NCBI RefSeq assembly: GCF_900100765.1 | Contig: NZ_FNFO01000008.1 | Coordinates: 248,001 to 312,000, forward strand | DNA length: 64,000 bases | Source: Catalinimonas alkaloidigena | GTDB taxonomy: Bacteria; Bacteroidota; Bacteroidia; Cytophagales; Flexibacteraceae | Reading direction: 5' to 3' | Part shown: piece by piece, positions 15,324 through 23,335 of the stretch | Layout: each line of letters begins with the position of its first letter | Position numbering within the stretch: position 1 is the first letter of the stretch | The notes under the pieces: model-generated | Seen by the model: only the letters and a program-made list of their open reading frames with translations | Told to the model about the DNA's origin: nothing | Databases searched by the model: none | Program-made: the position numbers and the translations under genes

Positions 15324-16667
15324 ATGGCAACTGTAACGGATCAACAAGATTTAAAAGCGCTCTGTCTGGAGCATTTTGCTCAGGTGGAGGAGAAAAATTC
15401 GCCCCAGAGCCAATCAGCCCTTCAGCAGCAACGGCGGGCCGCGATGGAGGCCTTCCAGGCGCTCGACTTTCCTACGACGAAACACGAAGAGTGGAAATAT
15501 ACCAACGTTGCGCCGCTGCTCAAGACACCCTACGACCTGAAACAGAACGAAGCGGTGTCGAGCATGCTTGGCGAAGAGCGTCAGCAGCTGTTCGACATTC
15601 CTGAAGCGAATGTCCTGGTGTTTGTCAACGGGAACTACGAGGCGCATCTTTCGCGCATCCTCTCCCCCGTTCATGAACTGACGCTGCTGAACCTGGCTTC
15701 GGCCGAAGAGAAAAACGAGCCGGCGCTGTACGAGCACTTTGGCAAGTTGGCGGACGCCGAACACAACGCCTTCACGGCCTTGAACACCGGCTTCTCTCAA
15801 CAGGGGGCTTATTTCTACGTGCCGAAAGGCCAGGAGGTGGAACGACCCATCATCATTCACTACGTTTCCGACGCCAAGCGTGGCCCGGTGCTGTCGAACC
15901 CGCGCAATTTGTTCGTGGTGGGGGCCAACAGTCGCGTGCAGGTCATCGAGAATTTCGTAACGCTCGGCGACCAGCCGGCCTTCGACAATGCCGTGACCGA
16001 GATTTACGTGAGTGAGGGCGCCTTTGTCGATTACTACAAGCTGCAGAATTGCGCCCCCGCGGCCAGCCACGTCGGCACCACGCAGGTGCATCAGGAACGG
16101 AACAGCCACTTCGACAGTTTTATGATTACGCTGCAAGGGCAACTGATCCGCAATGACCTGAACATTGTGCTGGACGGCGAAGGCTGCGAAGGCCACATGT
16201 ACGGGCTCTACCTGCAGAAGGGCAAAACGCACGTCGACAACCACACGCTGGTCGATCACCGCAAACCCAACTCGTTCAGCAACGAATTGTACAAGGGCAT
16301 TCTGGACGACCGTGCGACGGGAGTTTTCAACGGAAAGATTTACGTACGGCAGGACGCGCAGAAAACCAACGCGTTCCAGTCGAACCGCAACATTCTGCTT
16401 TCCGAAGAGGCGACCATCAACACCAAGCCGCAGCTGGAAATCTGGGCCGACGATGTGAAGTGCTCGCACGGCGCAACGACGGGTCAACTCGACGAAGAGG
16501 CGCTGTTTTACCTGCGCGCACGGGGGCTGGGCGAAGGCCAGGCCAAGGCGATGCTAATGCATGCGTTTGCCAGCGACGTGGTCGACAAAGTGCGAATCGA
16601 GCCGCTGCGCAACTATTTGGAACAATTGATCACCGAACGTCTGGAGGGCTCTGCTTCTCAGGACTAA
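15324..16667 (+). CDS. sufD: Fe-S cluster assembly protein SufD
   Basis: This 447-residue protein is the SufB paralogue of the SufBC2D complex. The SufBD core is visible: SAFVDYYK-like helix strands (GAFVDYYKLQN), LDGEGCEGHMYGLY, HVDNHTLVDHRKPNSFSNELYKGILDDRATGVFNGKIYV, and the C-terminal SHGATTGQLDEEALFYLRARG typical of SufD. The N-terminal helical domain includes FPTTKHEEWKYTNVAPLLK. It completes the scaffold together with the upstream genes and is 12 bases from sufS. Confidence 0.97.
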   Translation: MATVTDQQDLKALCLEHFAQVEEKNSPQSQSALQQQRRAAMEAFQALDFPTTKHEEWKYTNVAPLLKTPYDLKQNEAVSSMLGEERQQLFDIPEANVLVFVNGNYEAHLSRILSPVHELTLLNLASAEEKNEPALYEHFGKLADAEHNAFTALNTGFSQQGAYFYVPKGQEVERPIIIHYVSDAKRGPVLSNPRNLFVVGANSRVQVIENFVTLGDQPAFDNAVTEIYVSEGAFVDYYKLQNCAPAASHVGTTQVHQERNSHFDSFMITLQGQLIRNDLNIVLDGEGCEGHMYGLYLQKGKTHVDNHTLVDHRKPNSFSNELYKGILDDRATGVFNGKIYVRQDAQKTNAFQSNRNILLSEEATINTKPQLEIWADDVKCSHGATTGQLDEEALFYLRARGLGEGQAKAMLMHAFASDVVDKVRIEPLRNYLEQLITERLEGSASQD

Positions 16668-16679
16668 CCTTTTTACCGT

Positions 16680-17927
16680 ATGGCTACGCTAACTTCGTCG
16701 GTAGGCACCTCGTTTGATGTCGAAAAAATCCGGCAGGATTTCCCGGTATTGCACCAAGAGGTGAATGGTAAGCCGCTCGCTTATTTCGATAATGCGGCGA
16801 CGACCCAAAAGCCTCAGGCTGTGTTGGATGCGCTGACGCACTACTACACGCAGGACAACGCCAACATTCACCGGGGTATTCACACGCTGGCGGAGCGGGC
16901 AACGGCGGCTTTTGAACATACCCGCGAAACCGTACGCACTTTCTTAAACGCTCCCTCGGCCGAAGAGATCATTTTCACGCGCGGCACTACTGAAGGCATC
17001 AACCTGGTGGCTTCCTCGTGGGGACACACCCATCTGCAGGCGGGCGACGAGGTCATTATTTCCGGCATGGAGCACCACTCCAACATTGTGCCGTGGCAGA
17101 TGGTCTGCGAAGCACGCGGCGCGACCCTGAAGGTGATTCCCGTGCGGGCCGACGGTTCGCTCGACTTGGAAGCGTTCGAGGCACTGGTTTCGTCACGCAC
17201 CAAAATGGTCGCGGTGGTTTACGTATCCAATTCGTTGGGAACGATCAACCCCGTCAAAACCATCATCGACAAAGCCCACGCCGTCGGCGCGCGGGTGCTG
17301 ATCGATGGGGCACAGGCGTCGTCGCACTTGAACATTGATGTACAGGCGCTCGACTGTGACTTCTACGTCTTTTCAGGACATAAAATCTACGGACCGACTG
17401 GTGTGGGTGCCCTGTTCGGCAAGCGTGAAGTGCTCGAAGCCATGCCGCCCTACCAGGGTGGTGGGGAGATGATCAAAGAGGTGACGTTTGAAAAAACCAC
17501 CTACAACGACATTCCCTACAAATTTGAAGCGGGCACGCCCAACATCGCCGATGTGGTCGCCATGAAAGCCGCCATCGACTACCTCCAGGCCCTGGGGAAA
17601 GATAACCTGGCGGCTTACGAGCACGAATTGCTGACCTACGCAACCCAGGCGGTGCAAGACATTCCCGGTCTAAAGTTGGTGGGAACGGCTTCTGAAAAGA
17701 TCAGCATTCTGTCGTTTGTCCTGGAGGGCATTCACCATTTCGACATCGGGATGATGCTCGACGCCCGCGGCGTGGCGATCCGGACCGGACACCACTGTAC
17801 GCAACCGCTGATGCATCATTTTGGCCTTGAGGGAACGGCGCGCGCTTCTTTTGCCTTTTATAACACGACCGAAGAGGTCGACCGGATGGTGGAAGGCCTC
17901 CACCGGATCGCCAAACTAAAAGGATAA
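16680..17927 (+). CDS. sufS: Cysteine desulfurase SufS
   Basis: This 415-residue PLP enzyme of the type II cysteine desulfurase class supplies sulfur from cysteine. It has YFDNAATTQKP, the THGIHTLAER-like segment NIHRGIHTLAERAT, the PLP lysine in FSGHKIYGPTG (Lys235) and the catalytic cysteine in RTGHHCTQPLM (Cys373). The RxGHHCxxP loop distinguishes SufS from IscS. Sulfur is handed to SufE, whose gene begins three bases after this stop, consistent with translational coupling. Confidence 0.98.
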   Translation: MATLTSSVGTSFDVEKIRQDFPVLHQEVNGKPLAYFDNAATTQKPQAVLDALTHYYTQDNANIHRGIHTLAERATAAFEHTRETVRTFLNAPSAEEIIFTRGTTEGINLVASSWGHTHLQAGDEVIISGMEHHSNIVPWQMVCEARGATLKVIPVRADGSLDLEAFEALVSSRTKMVAVVYVSNSLGTINPVKTIIDKAHAVGARVLIDGAQASSHLNIDVQALDCDFYVFSGHKIYGPTGVGALFGKREVLEAMPPYQGGGEMIKEVTFEKTTYNDIPYKFEAGTPNIADVVAMKAAIDYLQALGKDNLAAYEHELLTYATQAVQDIPGLKLVGTASEKISILSFVLEGIHHFDIGMMLDARGVAIRTGHHCTQPLMHHFGLEGTARASFAFYNTTEEVDRMVEGLHRIAKLKG

Positions 17928-17929
17928 GC

Positions 17930-18361
17930 ATGGCTTCTATCGCAGAGATCCAAGACCAAATCGTTGACGAATTCGAGATTCTGGGTGACGACCGCGAAAG
18001 CACCGTTTTTTACATCATGGAGCTGGGGCAGAAGTTGCCACCGTTCGACGAGCAGCACAAAGTAGACGATAACCTCATCAAGGGATGTCAGTCGAAAGTG
18101 TGGCTCACTACTGATCTGGACGGTGATCGGGTTCGCTACCACGCCGATAGCAATACCGACGTGACCAAAGGGCTGATCAGCCTGTTGATCCGGGTGCTGT
18201 CCGGGCAACGCGCCGACGACATTGTGCAGGCCGATCTGAATTTTATTGACCGGATCGGCATGGGCAAAGTGATTGGCTCACAACGGTCGAATGGCCTGTC
18301 GGCCATGATCAAACAGATGAAGCTTTACGCCCTGGCTTACAAAGCCAAGCTGGAAGCCTAG
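17930..18361 (+). CDS. sufE: Sulfur acceptor SufE
   Basis: This 143-residue protein has the SufE fold. The persulfide-accepting cysteine lies in NLIKGCQSKVWL (Cys53), with the downstream ADSNTDVTKGLISLLIRVLSG and LSAMIKQMK segments normal for the family. It accepts sulfur from SufS and passes it to SufBC2D. It lies inside the suf operon between sufS and the DUF59 gene. Confidence 0.97.
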   Translation: MASIAEIQDQIVDEFEILGDDRESTVFYIMELGQKLPPFDEQHKVDDNLIKGCQSKVWLTTDLDGDRVRYHADSNTDVTKGLISLLIRVLSGQRADDIVQADLNFIDRIGMGKVIGSQRSNGLSAMIKQMKLYALAYKAKLEA

Positions 18362-18373
18362 ATTTTTAGAAAG

Positions 18374-18703
18374 ATGGAAGAACAAACACTCGATGCTAAA
18401 CAAGACCTTCGTTCTCAGGTAGTTGAGGCATTAAAGACGGTCTACGATCCGGAAATTCCGGTCGACGTATATGAGCTGGGCTTGATTTACGACATTAAAG
18501 TCTACCCGGTCAACAACGTCTACATTCTGATGACGCTCACCTCACCTGCCTGCCCATCGGCAGAAGAAATTCCCGGTGAAATCGAGCGGAAAGTGCGCGC
18601 ATTGGAAGACGTCAACGATGTCAACGTCGAACTCACGTTCGATCCTCCCTACTCGCAGGACATGATGTCCGATGCCGCCAAGCTGGAGTTAGGTTTTTTA
18701 TAA
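18374..18703 (+). CDS. sufT: DUF59/MIP18-type Fe-S assembly protein (SufT-like)
   Basis: This 109-residue protein has the DUF59 signature TVYDPEIPVDVYELGLIYDI, the conserved cysteine in SPACPSAEEIP (Cys60) and the C-terminal FDPPYSQDMMSDAAKLELGF. Family members help mature Fe-S proteins; a location at the end of a suf operon is typical for SufT-like members. The exact client proteins cannot be read from sequence. It lies 12 bases after sufE. Confidence 0.92.
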   Translation: MEEQTLDAKQDLRSQVVEALKTVYDPEIPVDVYELGLIYDIKVYPVNNVYILMTLTSPACPSAEEIPGEIERKVRALEDVNDVNVELTFDPPYSQDMMSDAAKLELGFL

Positions 18704-18742
18704 GCCCCATTAATTCAATAATAAACTCAGATTTTTATCCAT

Positions 18743-19162
18743 ATGTATCCCGAAGAATTGGTAGCGCCCATGCGGCACGATCTTACGGAAGTTGGTTTTC
18801 AGGAACTGAAAACCCCTGAACAGGTCGACGAAATCCTGGAAAACCAGGAAGGCACCACCTTGGTGGTCATCAACTCGGTGTGTGGTTGTGCCGCTGGTGC
18901 AGCCCGTCCCGGCGTGAAAATGGCGTTGCAAAACAGCAAAAGTAAGCCCGATCAGCTCGTGACCGTATTTGCCGGTGTAGACCGTGACGCAACGGCCCGG
19001 GCGCGTGAATATACGTTGCCTTATCCGCCGTCTTCGCCTTCGATTGCCCTGTTTAAAGACGGCGATCTGGTGCATTTTATCGAACGTCACCACATCGAAG
19101 GCCGCACCGCTCCGATGATTGCCAACCACCTTGAGTTGGTCTTCCAGGAGTTCTGCGACTAA
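18743..19162 (+). CDS. BrxA/BrxB-family bacilliredoxin
   Basis: This 139-residue protein of the YphP/YqiW (bacilliredoxin) family has the characteristic CGC active site in NSVCGCAAGAARPGV (Cys47-Gly-Cys49) and a thioredoxin-like fold. In Firmicutes these proteins remove bacillithiol from modified proteins. In Bacteroidota they commonly sit by suf genes, and a thiol-redox role during cluster assembly is an inference. It lies 39 bases after the DUF59 gene and is followed by a strong terminator, which closes the operon. Confidence 0.93.
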   Translation: MYPEELVAPMRHDLTEVGFQELKTPEQVDEILENQEGTTLVVINSVCGCAAGAARPGVKMALQNSKSKPDQLVTVFAGVDRDATARAREYTLPYPPSSPSIALFKDGDLVHFIERHHIEGRTAPMIANHLELVFQEFCD

Positions 19163-19183
19163 CCTTTACAACATGCTAGAGGA

Positions 19184-19211
19184 AAGGGGCCTTTTTTAGG
19201 CCCCTTTTTTG
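19184..19211 (+). terminator. Intrinsic terminator of the suf operon
   Basis: A stem aaggggcc/ggcccctt encloses a short loop and is followed by six T, 22 bases after the bacilliredoxin stop codon. Confidence 0.9.
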
Positions 19212-19256
19212 TTGCAGGTTCTTTATTTTTCGTAAGCCTACGTATAAGATCATCGC

Positions 19257-21224
19257 GTGCGTACCACCCGCTCCATACCGTACTTTTTTATCCTGCTGGG
19301 GGGCTTGCTGGCCGGCCTGAGCGCCGGGGTATGCCGGGCACAGTCGCCGGAGAGCCCGGCCGTTTGGGTATGGCCCTACCGCACCGATACCATCCTTTTT
19401 ATTCCCTTTCCGGATACGCTGTTGGCCGAGCAAGACAGTGTGCGCCTTTATGCCGAAAGCAAACAGTTGCAAGACGCCGCTGCCGATTCGCTGGCCTGGG
19501 AGCAGAATCGTGAGTTTTACGAGCATATGCAAGCGTGGTTCTATAAACGGAAAGTCACTCGCTGGATTTTCGATGCCTTGTTTCAAAACCCAGGGCCGGT
19601 GGTGGGCAGTCAGCCGGTGCAGCCTGATCCTACACCGGTCTCTACGTACGAGCAATACAACGGCATGATCATCCGGCGCATCGACGTGCAACGACTGGAC
19701 GTGTTCGGCCCATCGGTAAACGATACGGCACGTGTGGGCAAGGGTTTTATCGCCAAGCTCGGCAACCGACTGCACCTGGACACGCGCCGGCACGTGATCC
19801 GCGGCGACCTGCTGGTTTCCAGGGGTGAACCGTTCGATGCCATCAAAATTCGTGACAGCGAGCGTCTGTTACGCCAATCGAGTTATCTGCTCGATAGCCG
19901 GATCATCCCGATCACCACCGAATTTTCCGATAGCATCGATCTGCTGGTGGTAACGCAAGACGTGTGGACGATCAACGCCGAAGGTGCCCTCAACGGCAGC
20001 GGCGGCTCCCTCAAGCTCAGCGATAACAACATTCTGGGCTTTGCGCACCAACTCAGTCAGCAGGTGTCGTACAGTCGTGCGTACGGCTGGGGGTATGCGG
20101 GGCAGTACCGGGTCCCCTACGTAGGCCGCAGTTTGGTGACGATCCAGGCCGACTTTATTTCCCGCTGGGACCAGAAATACATGGGCATTCAGGCGGGGCG
20201 ACGCTTCCTGACCCCTTCCACACGCTACGCCGGCAACATTGAAGTCGGTCGCCAGCGCCTTCTGGCCCAACTGGCCGACGACACCACCGGCATCCGGATT
20301 CCCTATACCTACAACCTGGCGGACATGTGGCTGGGGCGTGCCTTCCGGTTTGGTTTCGGTAGCCACGCGTTTCGGGAGCGCGCGCGACTGGTAGTCGCCG
20401 GGCGCATCATCGGGCAGGATTTCACTGAGCGACCCATCGTGCGCGAAGACACCAATCTCTTTTTCCAGCACCGCCTGACCATGCTGGGCAGCATCGGCTA
20501 CTCGGACCGGAGCTATTACCGCGACGTGCTGATCTATGGCTTTGGCCGGACGGAAGATGTCCCCTACGGAACGGCCGCGACTTTTACGTTCGGGGCCGAA
20601 CAGACCGAATTCGGGTACCGTCCCTACGTGGGCGGGCGCTTTGCCAACGGCGAGTACCACGACTTCGGATACTTTTACTGGAACATCGGCGCGGGCAGCT
20701 TTTTCCGCCAGCAACGGGCCGAACAGGCCGCGCTGGACACAAAAGTTTTTTACTTCACGCCCCTCATGCACCTGAAGCGCTACCAGTTCCGACAGTTCGT
20801 CACCCTCCGCAGTCTGTGGGGATTCAATCGGTTCGAACAGGAATGGCTGGAGATGCGCGGCATTTCGGGCATCACGCGCGGCAACCTGCGCGGCAACAAA
20901 CGCGTCGTCGCCAACTTGGAGTCGGTGCTTTTTACGCCTTACAACCTGCTGGGCTTCCGCATCGCGCTGTTCGGTTTTGCCGATTTTGGTATGGTCGCGC
21001 TGGAGAAAACGTCGTTGTTTCAGACGCCGGTGTACCAGGGATATGGCCTCGGGGTGCGCATCCGAAACGAACATCTACAATTCAACACGTTTCAGTTCCG
21101 CCTGGCGTGGTACCCCAATTTCCCCAACAACAGCATTCCGCTACGCACTTCGTTCAGCGGCATTCCCACCCTGCGCCTGGAAGATTTCGACATCGGTGCC
21201 CCGCAGATCCTGACGTATTGGTAA
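19257..21224 (+). CDS. Outer-membrane beta-barrel protein with POTRA-like region
   Basis: This 655-residue protein starts at GTG and has a signal peptide (about residues 1-29, cut after CRAQS). A soluble region follows (about 115-240) whose beta-alpha-alpha-beta pattern, including GDLLVSRGEPFDAIKIRDSERLLR, resembles a POTRA repeat. The C-terminal 400 residues alternate aromatic and small residues as in a beta-barrel and end in a terminal aromatic (TYW). This layout suggests a BamA/TamA/FhaC-like family member. It is not BamA itself, having too few POTRA repeats. Its cargo is unknown. Confidence 0.7.
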   Translation: MRTTRSIPYFFILLGGLLAGLSAGVCRAQSPESPAVWVWPYRTDTILFIPFPDTLLAEQDSVRLYAESKQLQDAAADSLAWEQNREFYEHMQAWFYKRKVTRWIFDALFQNPGPVVGSQPVQPDPTPVSTYEQYNGMIIRRIDVQRLDVFGPSVNDTARVGKGFIAKLGNRLHLDTRRHVIRGDLLVSRGEPFDAIKIRDSERLLRQSSYLLDSRIIPITTEFSDSIDLLVVTQDVWTINAEGALNGSGGSLKLSDNNILGFAHQLSQQVSYSRAYGWGYAGQYRVPYVGRSLVTIQADFISRWDQKYMGIQAGRRFLTPSTRYAGNIEVGRQRLLAQLADDTTGIRIPYTYNLADMWLGRAFRFGFGSHAFRERARLVVAGRIIGQDFTERPIVREDTNLFFQHRLTMLGSIGYSDRSYYRDVLIYGFGRTEDVPYGTAATFTFGAEQTEFGYRPYVGGRFANGEYHDFGYFYWNIGAGSFFRQQRAEQAALDTKVFYFTPLMHLKRYQFRQFVTLRSLWGFNRFEQEWLEMRGISGITRGNLRGNKRVVANLESVLFTPYNLLGFRIALFGFADFGMVALEKTSLFQTPVYQGYGLGVRIRNEHLQFNTFQFRLAWYPNFPNNSIPLRTSFSGIPTLRLEDFDIGAPQILTYW

Positions 21225-21322
21225 TGCCTGTACTTTTTCCTGAACTTTGAGGCTACTTCCGGGTTGTTTCTCTGAACCATCGCCCCGTTGCCATCGTTAC
21301 CACTCGGGTTAGCCCACTGTCT

Positions 21323-21733
21323 ATGAAAGTAGCCGTTTATCGCAAAGAACATTTTAACGCCGCACACCGTCTGCACAACCCCGCATGGAGCGAAGAAGAG
21401 AACCAACGTACGTTTGGCAAGTGCAATCTGCCCAATTTCCACGGCCATAATTACGACCTTTACGTACGCGTTACGGGCGAGATCGATCCGGTGACCGGAT
21501 ACGTCATCGATCTGAAATACCTGAGTGACCTGATTCGCCAGCACGTCACCAGCCGGTTCGATCACCGCAACCTGAACCTGGACGTCCCGGAATTTCGGGA
21601 GCTGAACCCTACGGCCGAAAATATCGCCGTGGTGATTTACAACCTGCTTCGCCCCCACATTGACCCGAAACACGATCTTAACATTACCCTTTATGAAACC
21701 GAACGAAACTTCGTCGAGTACCCTGTCGACTGA
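21323..21733 (+). CDS. queD: 6-pyruvoyl-tetrahydropterin synthase / QueD family
   Basis: This 136-residue T-fold enzyme has the zinc ligands His15 (FNAAHRLH) and His40/His42 (NFHGHNYDL), the catalytic cysteine Cys34 in FGKCNLPNFHGH, the central RFDHRNLN with catalytic histidine and the C-terminal glutamate in ITLYETERN. It converts dihydroneopterin triphosphate to 6-pyruvoyl- or 6-carboxy-tetrahydropterin, depending on subtype. The folE gene, which supplies that substrate, begins inside the last 41 bases in another frame, so the two are coupled. Confidence 0.92.
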   Translation: MKVAVYRKEHFNAAHRLHNPAWSEEENQRTFGKCNLPNFHGHNYDLYVRVTGEIDPVTGYVIDLKYLSDLIRQHVTSRFDHRNLNLDVPEFRELNPTAENIAVVIYNLLRPHIDPKHDLNITLYETERNFVEYPVD

Positions 21734-22415
21734 ACGCAACGGCTACAGCCGCAACGGCCAGTCGCCGCAGGAGCTTGGCGATGACCATATCAGCACCGGC
21801 GACGAGACGCCCCTGCGCGAAGACGCGTTCGACATGGACGACGAAACCAAAATGGAACTGATCGAGAAGCACTTCGCGCAGATCATGCACATTCTGGGTC
21901 TGGATCTGGACGACGATAGCCTGCGCGGAACGCCCCGGCGGGTCGCGAAAATGTACGTGCAGGAGATTTTCAGCGGGCTGCACCCTGACAACAAGCCGCA
22001 TGCCACCCTGTTCGAAAACCAGTACCGCTACAACGAGATGCTGGTCGAGAAAGACATCACTTTCTACTCCAACTGCGAGCACCACTTCGTCCCGATTTTC
22101 GGTCGGGCGCACGTTGGCTACATTTCGAACGGCAAAGTGATCGGGCTTTCGAAGATCAACCGCATTGTGCAATACTTTGCGAAGCGACCGCAGGTGCAGG
22201 AACGCCTCACGGTGCAGATCATCAACGAACTGAAGCGCGTGCTCCAGACGGAAGACGTCGCCGTGGTAATCGACGCCAAGCACATGTGTGTGTCGTCGCG
22301 GGGCATTCAGGACGATACCAGCACAACGGTCACGGCCAAATACAGCGGTAAGTTCCAGGAAGAAGCGACCAAGAGCGAATTCCTCAGCCACATTTACAAT
22401 ACGCAGCCCAAGTAA
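21693..22415 (+). CDS. folE: GTP cyclohydrolase I
   Basis: This 240-residue protein has a variable hydrophilic N-terminus (1-50), then the GTP cyclohydrolase I core with DSLRGTPRRVAKM, the zinc site Cys128/His131 in YSNCEHHFVPI and Cys199 in KHMCVSSRG, and GKVIGLSKINRIV. It produces dihydroneopterin triphosphate, the substrate of the overlapping QueD. I chose ATG 21693 since it gives the shortest sensible start; an in-frame ATG at 21660 would lengthen the overlap. Confidence 0.95.
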   Translation: MKPNETSSSTLSTERNGYSRNGQSPQELGDDHISTGDETPLREDAFDMDDETKMELIEKHFAQIMHILGLDLDDDSLRGTPRRVAKMYVQEIFSGLHPDNKPHATLFENQYRYNEMLVEKDITFYSNCEHHFVPIFGRAHVGYISNGKVIGLSKINRIVQYFAKRPQVQERLTVQIINELKRVLQTEDVAVVIDAKHMCVSSRGIQDDTSTTVTAKYSGKFQEEATKSEFLSHIYNTQPK

Positions 22416-22445
22416 AACAATTTTACTGGTTTCGGCTTTTGTAAG

Positions 22446-22472
22446 GGTAGCCTCGTGCGGGCTACCTTTTTT
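22446..22472 (+). terminator. Intrinsic terminator after folE
   Basis: Stem ggtagcc/ggctacc with a 7-base loop is followed by six T, about 30 bases after the folE stop. Confidence 0.88.
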
Positions 22473-22486
22473 ATGGCTTCGTAGTT

Positions 22487-23200
22487 ATGGATTTTACAGA
22501 CAAGACGATCCTGATCATCGGCGGAAGTTCGGGCATCGGGCTGGCCCTCACGCGGCAACTCACTGCGGCGGGAGCTACCGTGATAGCGGCCTCGCGGCAT
22601 CAGTCGGACGAACTCCGCGAAACGGGCGCACGCTTCGTGGAACTGGACGTGACCCAGCCGGTTACCGACGCGCTGGCGGACCTGCCCGATGTGCTGCACG
22701 GCGTGGTGTACTGCCCGGGCTCCATTACCTTGAATTCGTTTCTGCGGCTGAAAGAGGCGGATTTCGAGCATGACTTTAACCTTAACGTACTGGGGGCCAT
22801 CCGAGTGTTGCATCAGGTAGCGAAACCCTTGAAGGAGGCAAAAGGGGCCAGCGTAGTATTGTTTACCACGGTCGCTGCGCGGGTCGGCATGGGCTTCCAT
22901 ACGTCCGTCGCCACGGCCAAAAGTGCGCTGATTGGCCTGGGGCAATCGCTGGCGGCCGAGTGGGCACCGATGCAGATCCGCGTTAATCTGGTGGCTCCTT
23001 CGCTGACCGACACGCCGCTGGCCGGACGCCTGCTGGCAAGCGACGACAAACGAGAAGCCGCCCGCAAGCGGCATCCGCTCGGGCGCTTCGGGCAACCCGA
23101 CGACATTGCGGCGTCCGCCCTGTTTCTGCTGTCGGACGAGTCCAGTTGGATGACCGGACAGGTGCTGGGGATCGATGGTGGTCTGTCGACGTTACGGTAG
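22487..23200 (+). CDS. SDR-family protein lacking the catalytic tyrosine
   Basis: This 237-residue Rossmann protein has the nucleotide motif IIGGSSGIGLA (about 10-20) and a C-terminal GQVLGIDGGLSTLR as in classical short-chain dehydrogenases. At the YxxxK site it reads SVATAKSAL: Lys145 is kept but Val141 replaces the tyrosine, and the upstream serine is replaced by threonine (TTVAA, about 127-131). It is probably a divergent SDR with altered or no redox activity, though some SDR subfamilies with this FHxxxAxAK pattern are common in Bacteroidota. No substrate can be assigned. Confidence 0.85.
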   Translation: MDFTDKTILIIGGSSGIGLALTRQLTAAGATVIAASRHQSDELRETGARFVELDVTQPVTDALADLPDVLHGVVYCPGSITLNSFLRLKEADFEHDFNLNVLGAIRVLHQVAKPLKEAKGASVVLFTTVAARVGMGFHTSVATAKSALIGLGQSLAAEWAPMQIRVNLVAPSLTDTPLAGRLLASDDKREAARKRHPLGRFGQPDDIAASALFLLSDESSWMTGQVLGIDGGLSTLR

Positions 23201-23335
23201 CTTGGTAGAGCGGTTAGGGCAACTCGGCGAGAGGATCGGTCGGTCAATCTTTTTCCGGCAAAAGCAGGCTGCGGAAACCCGGTTGGATGACGTCTATTAC
23301 TTTAGTAGCTTTAGATTCCTCCTCCCGGCCCTGCC

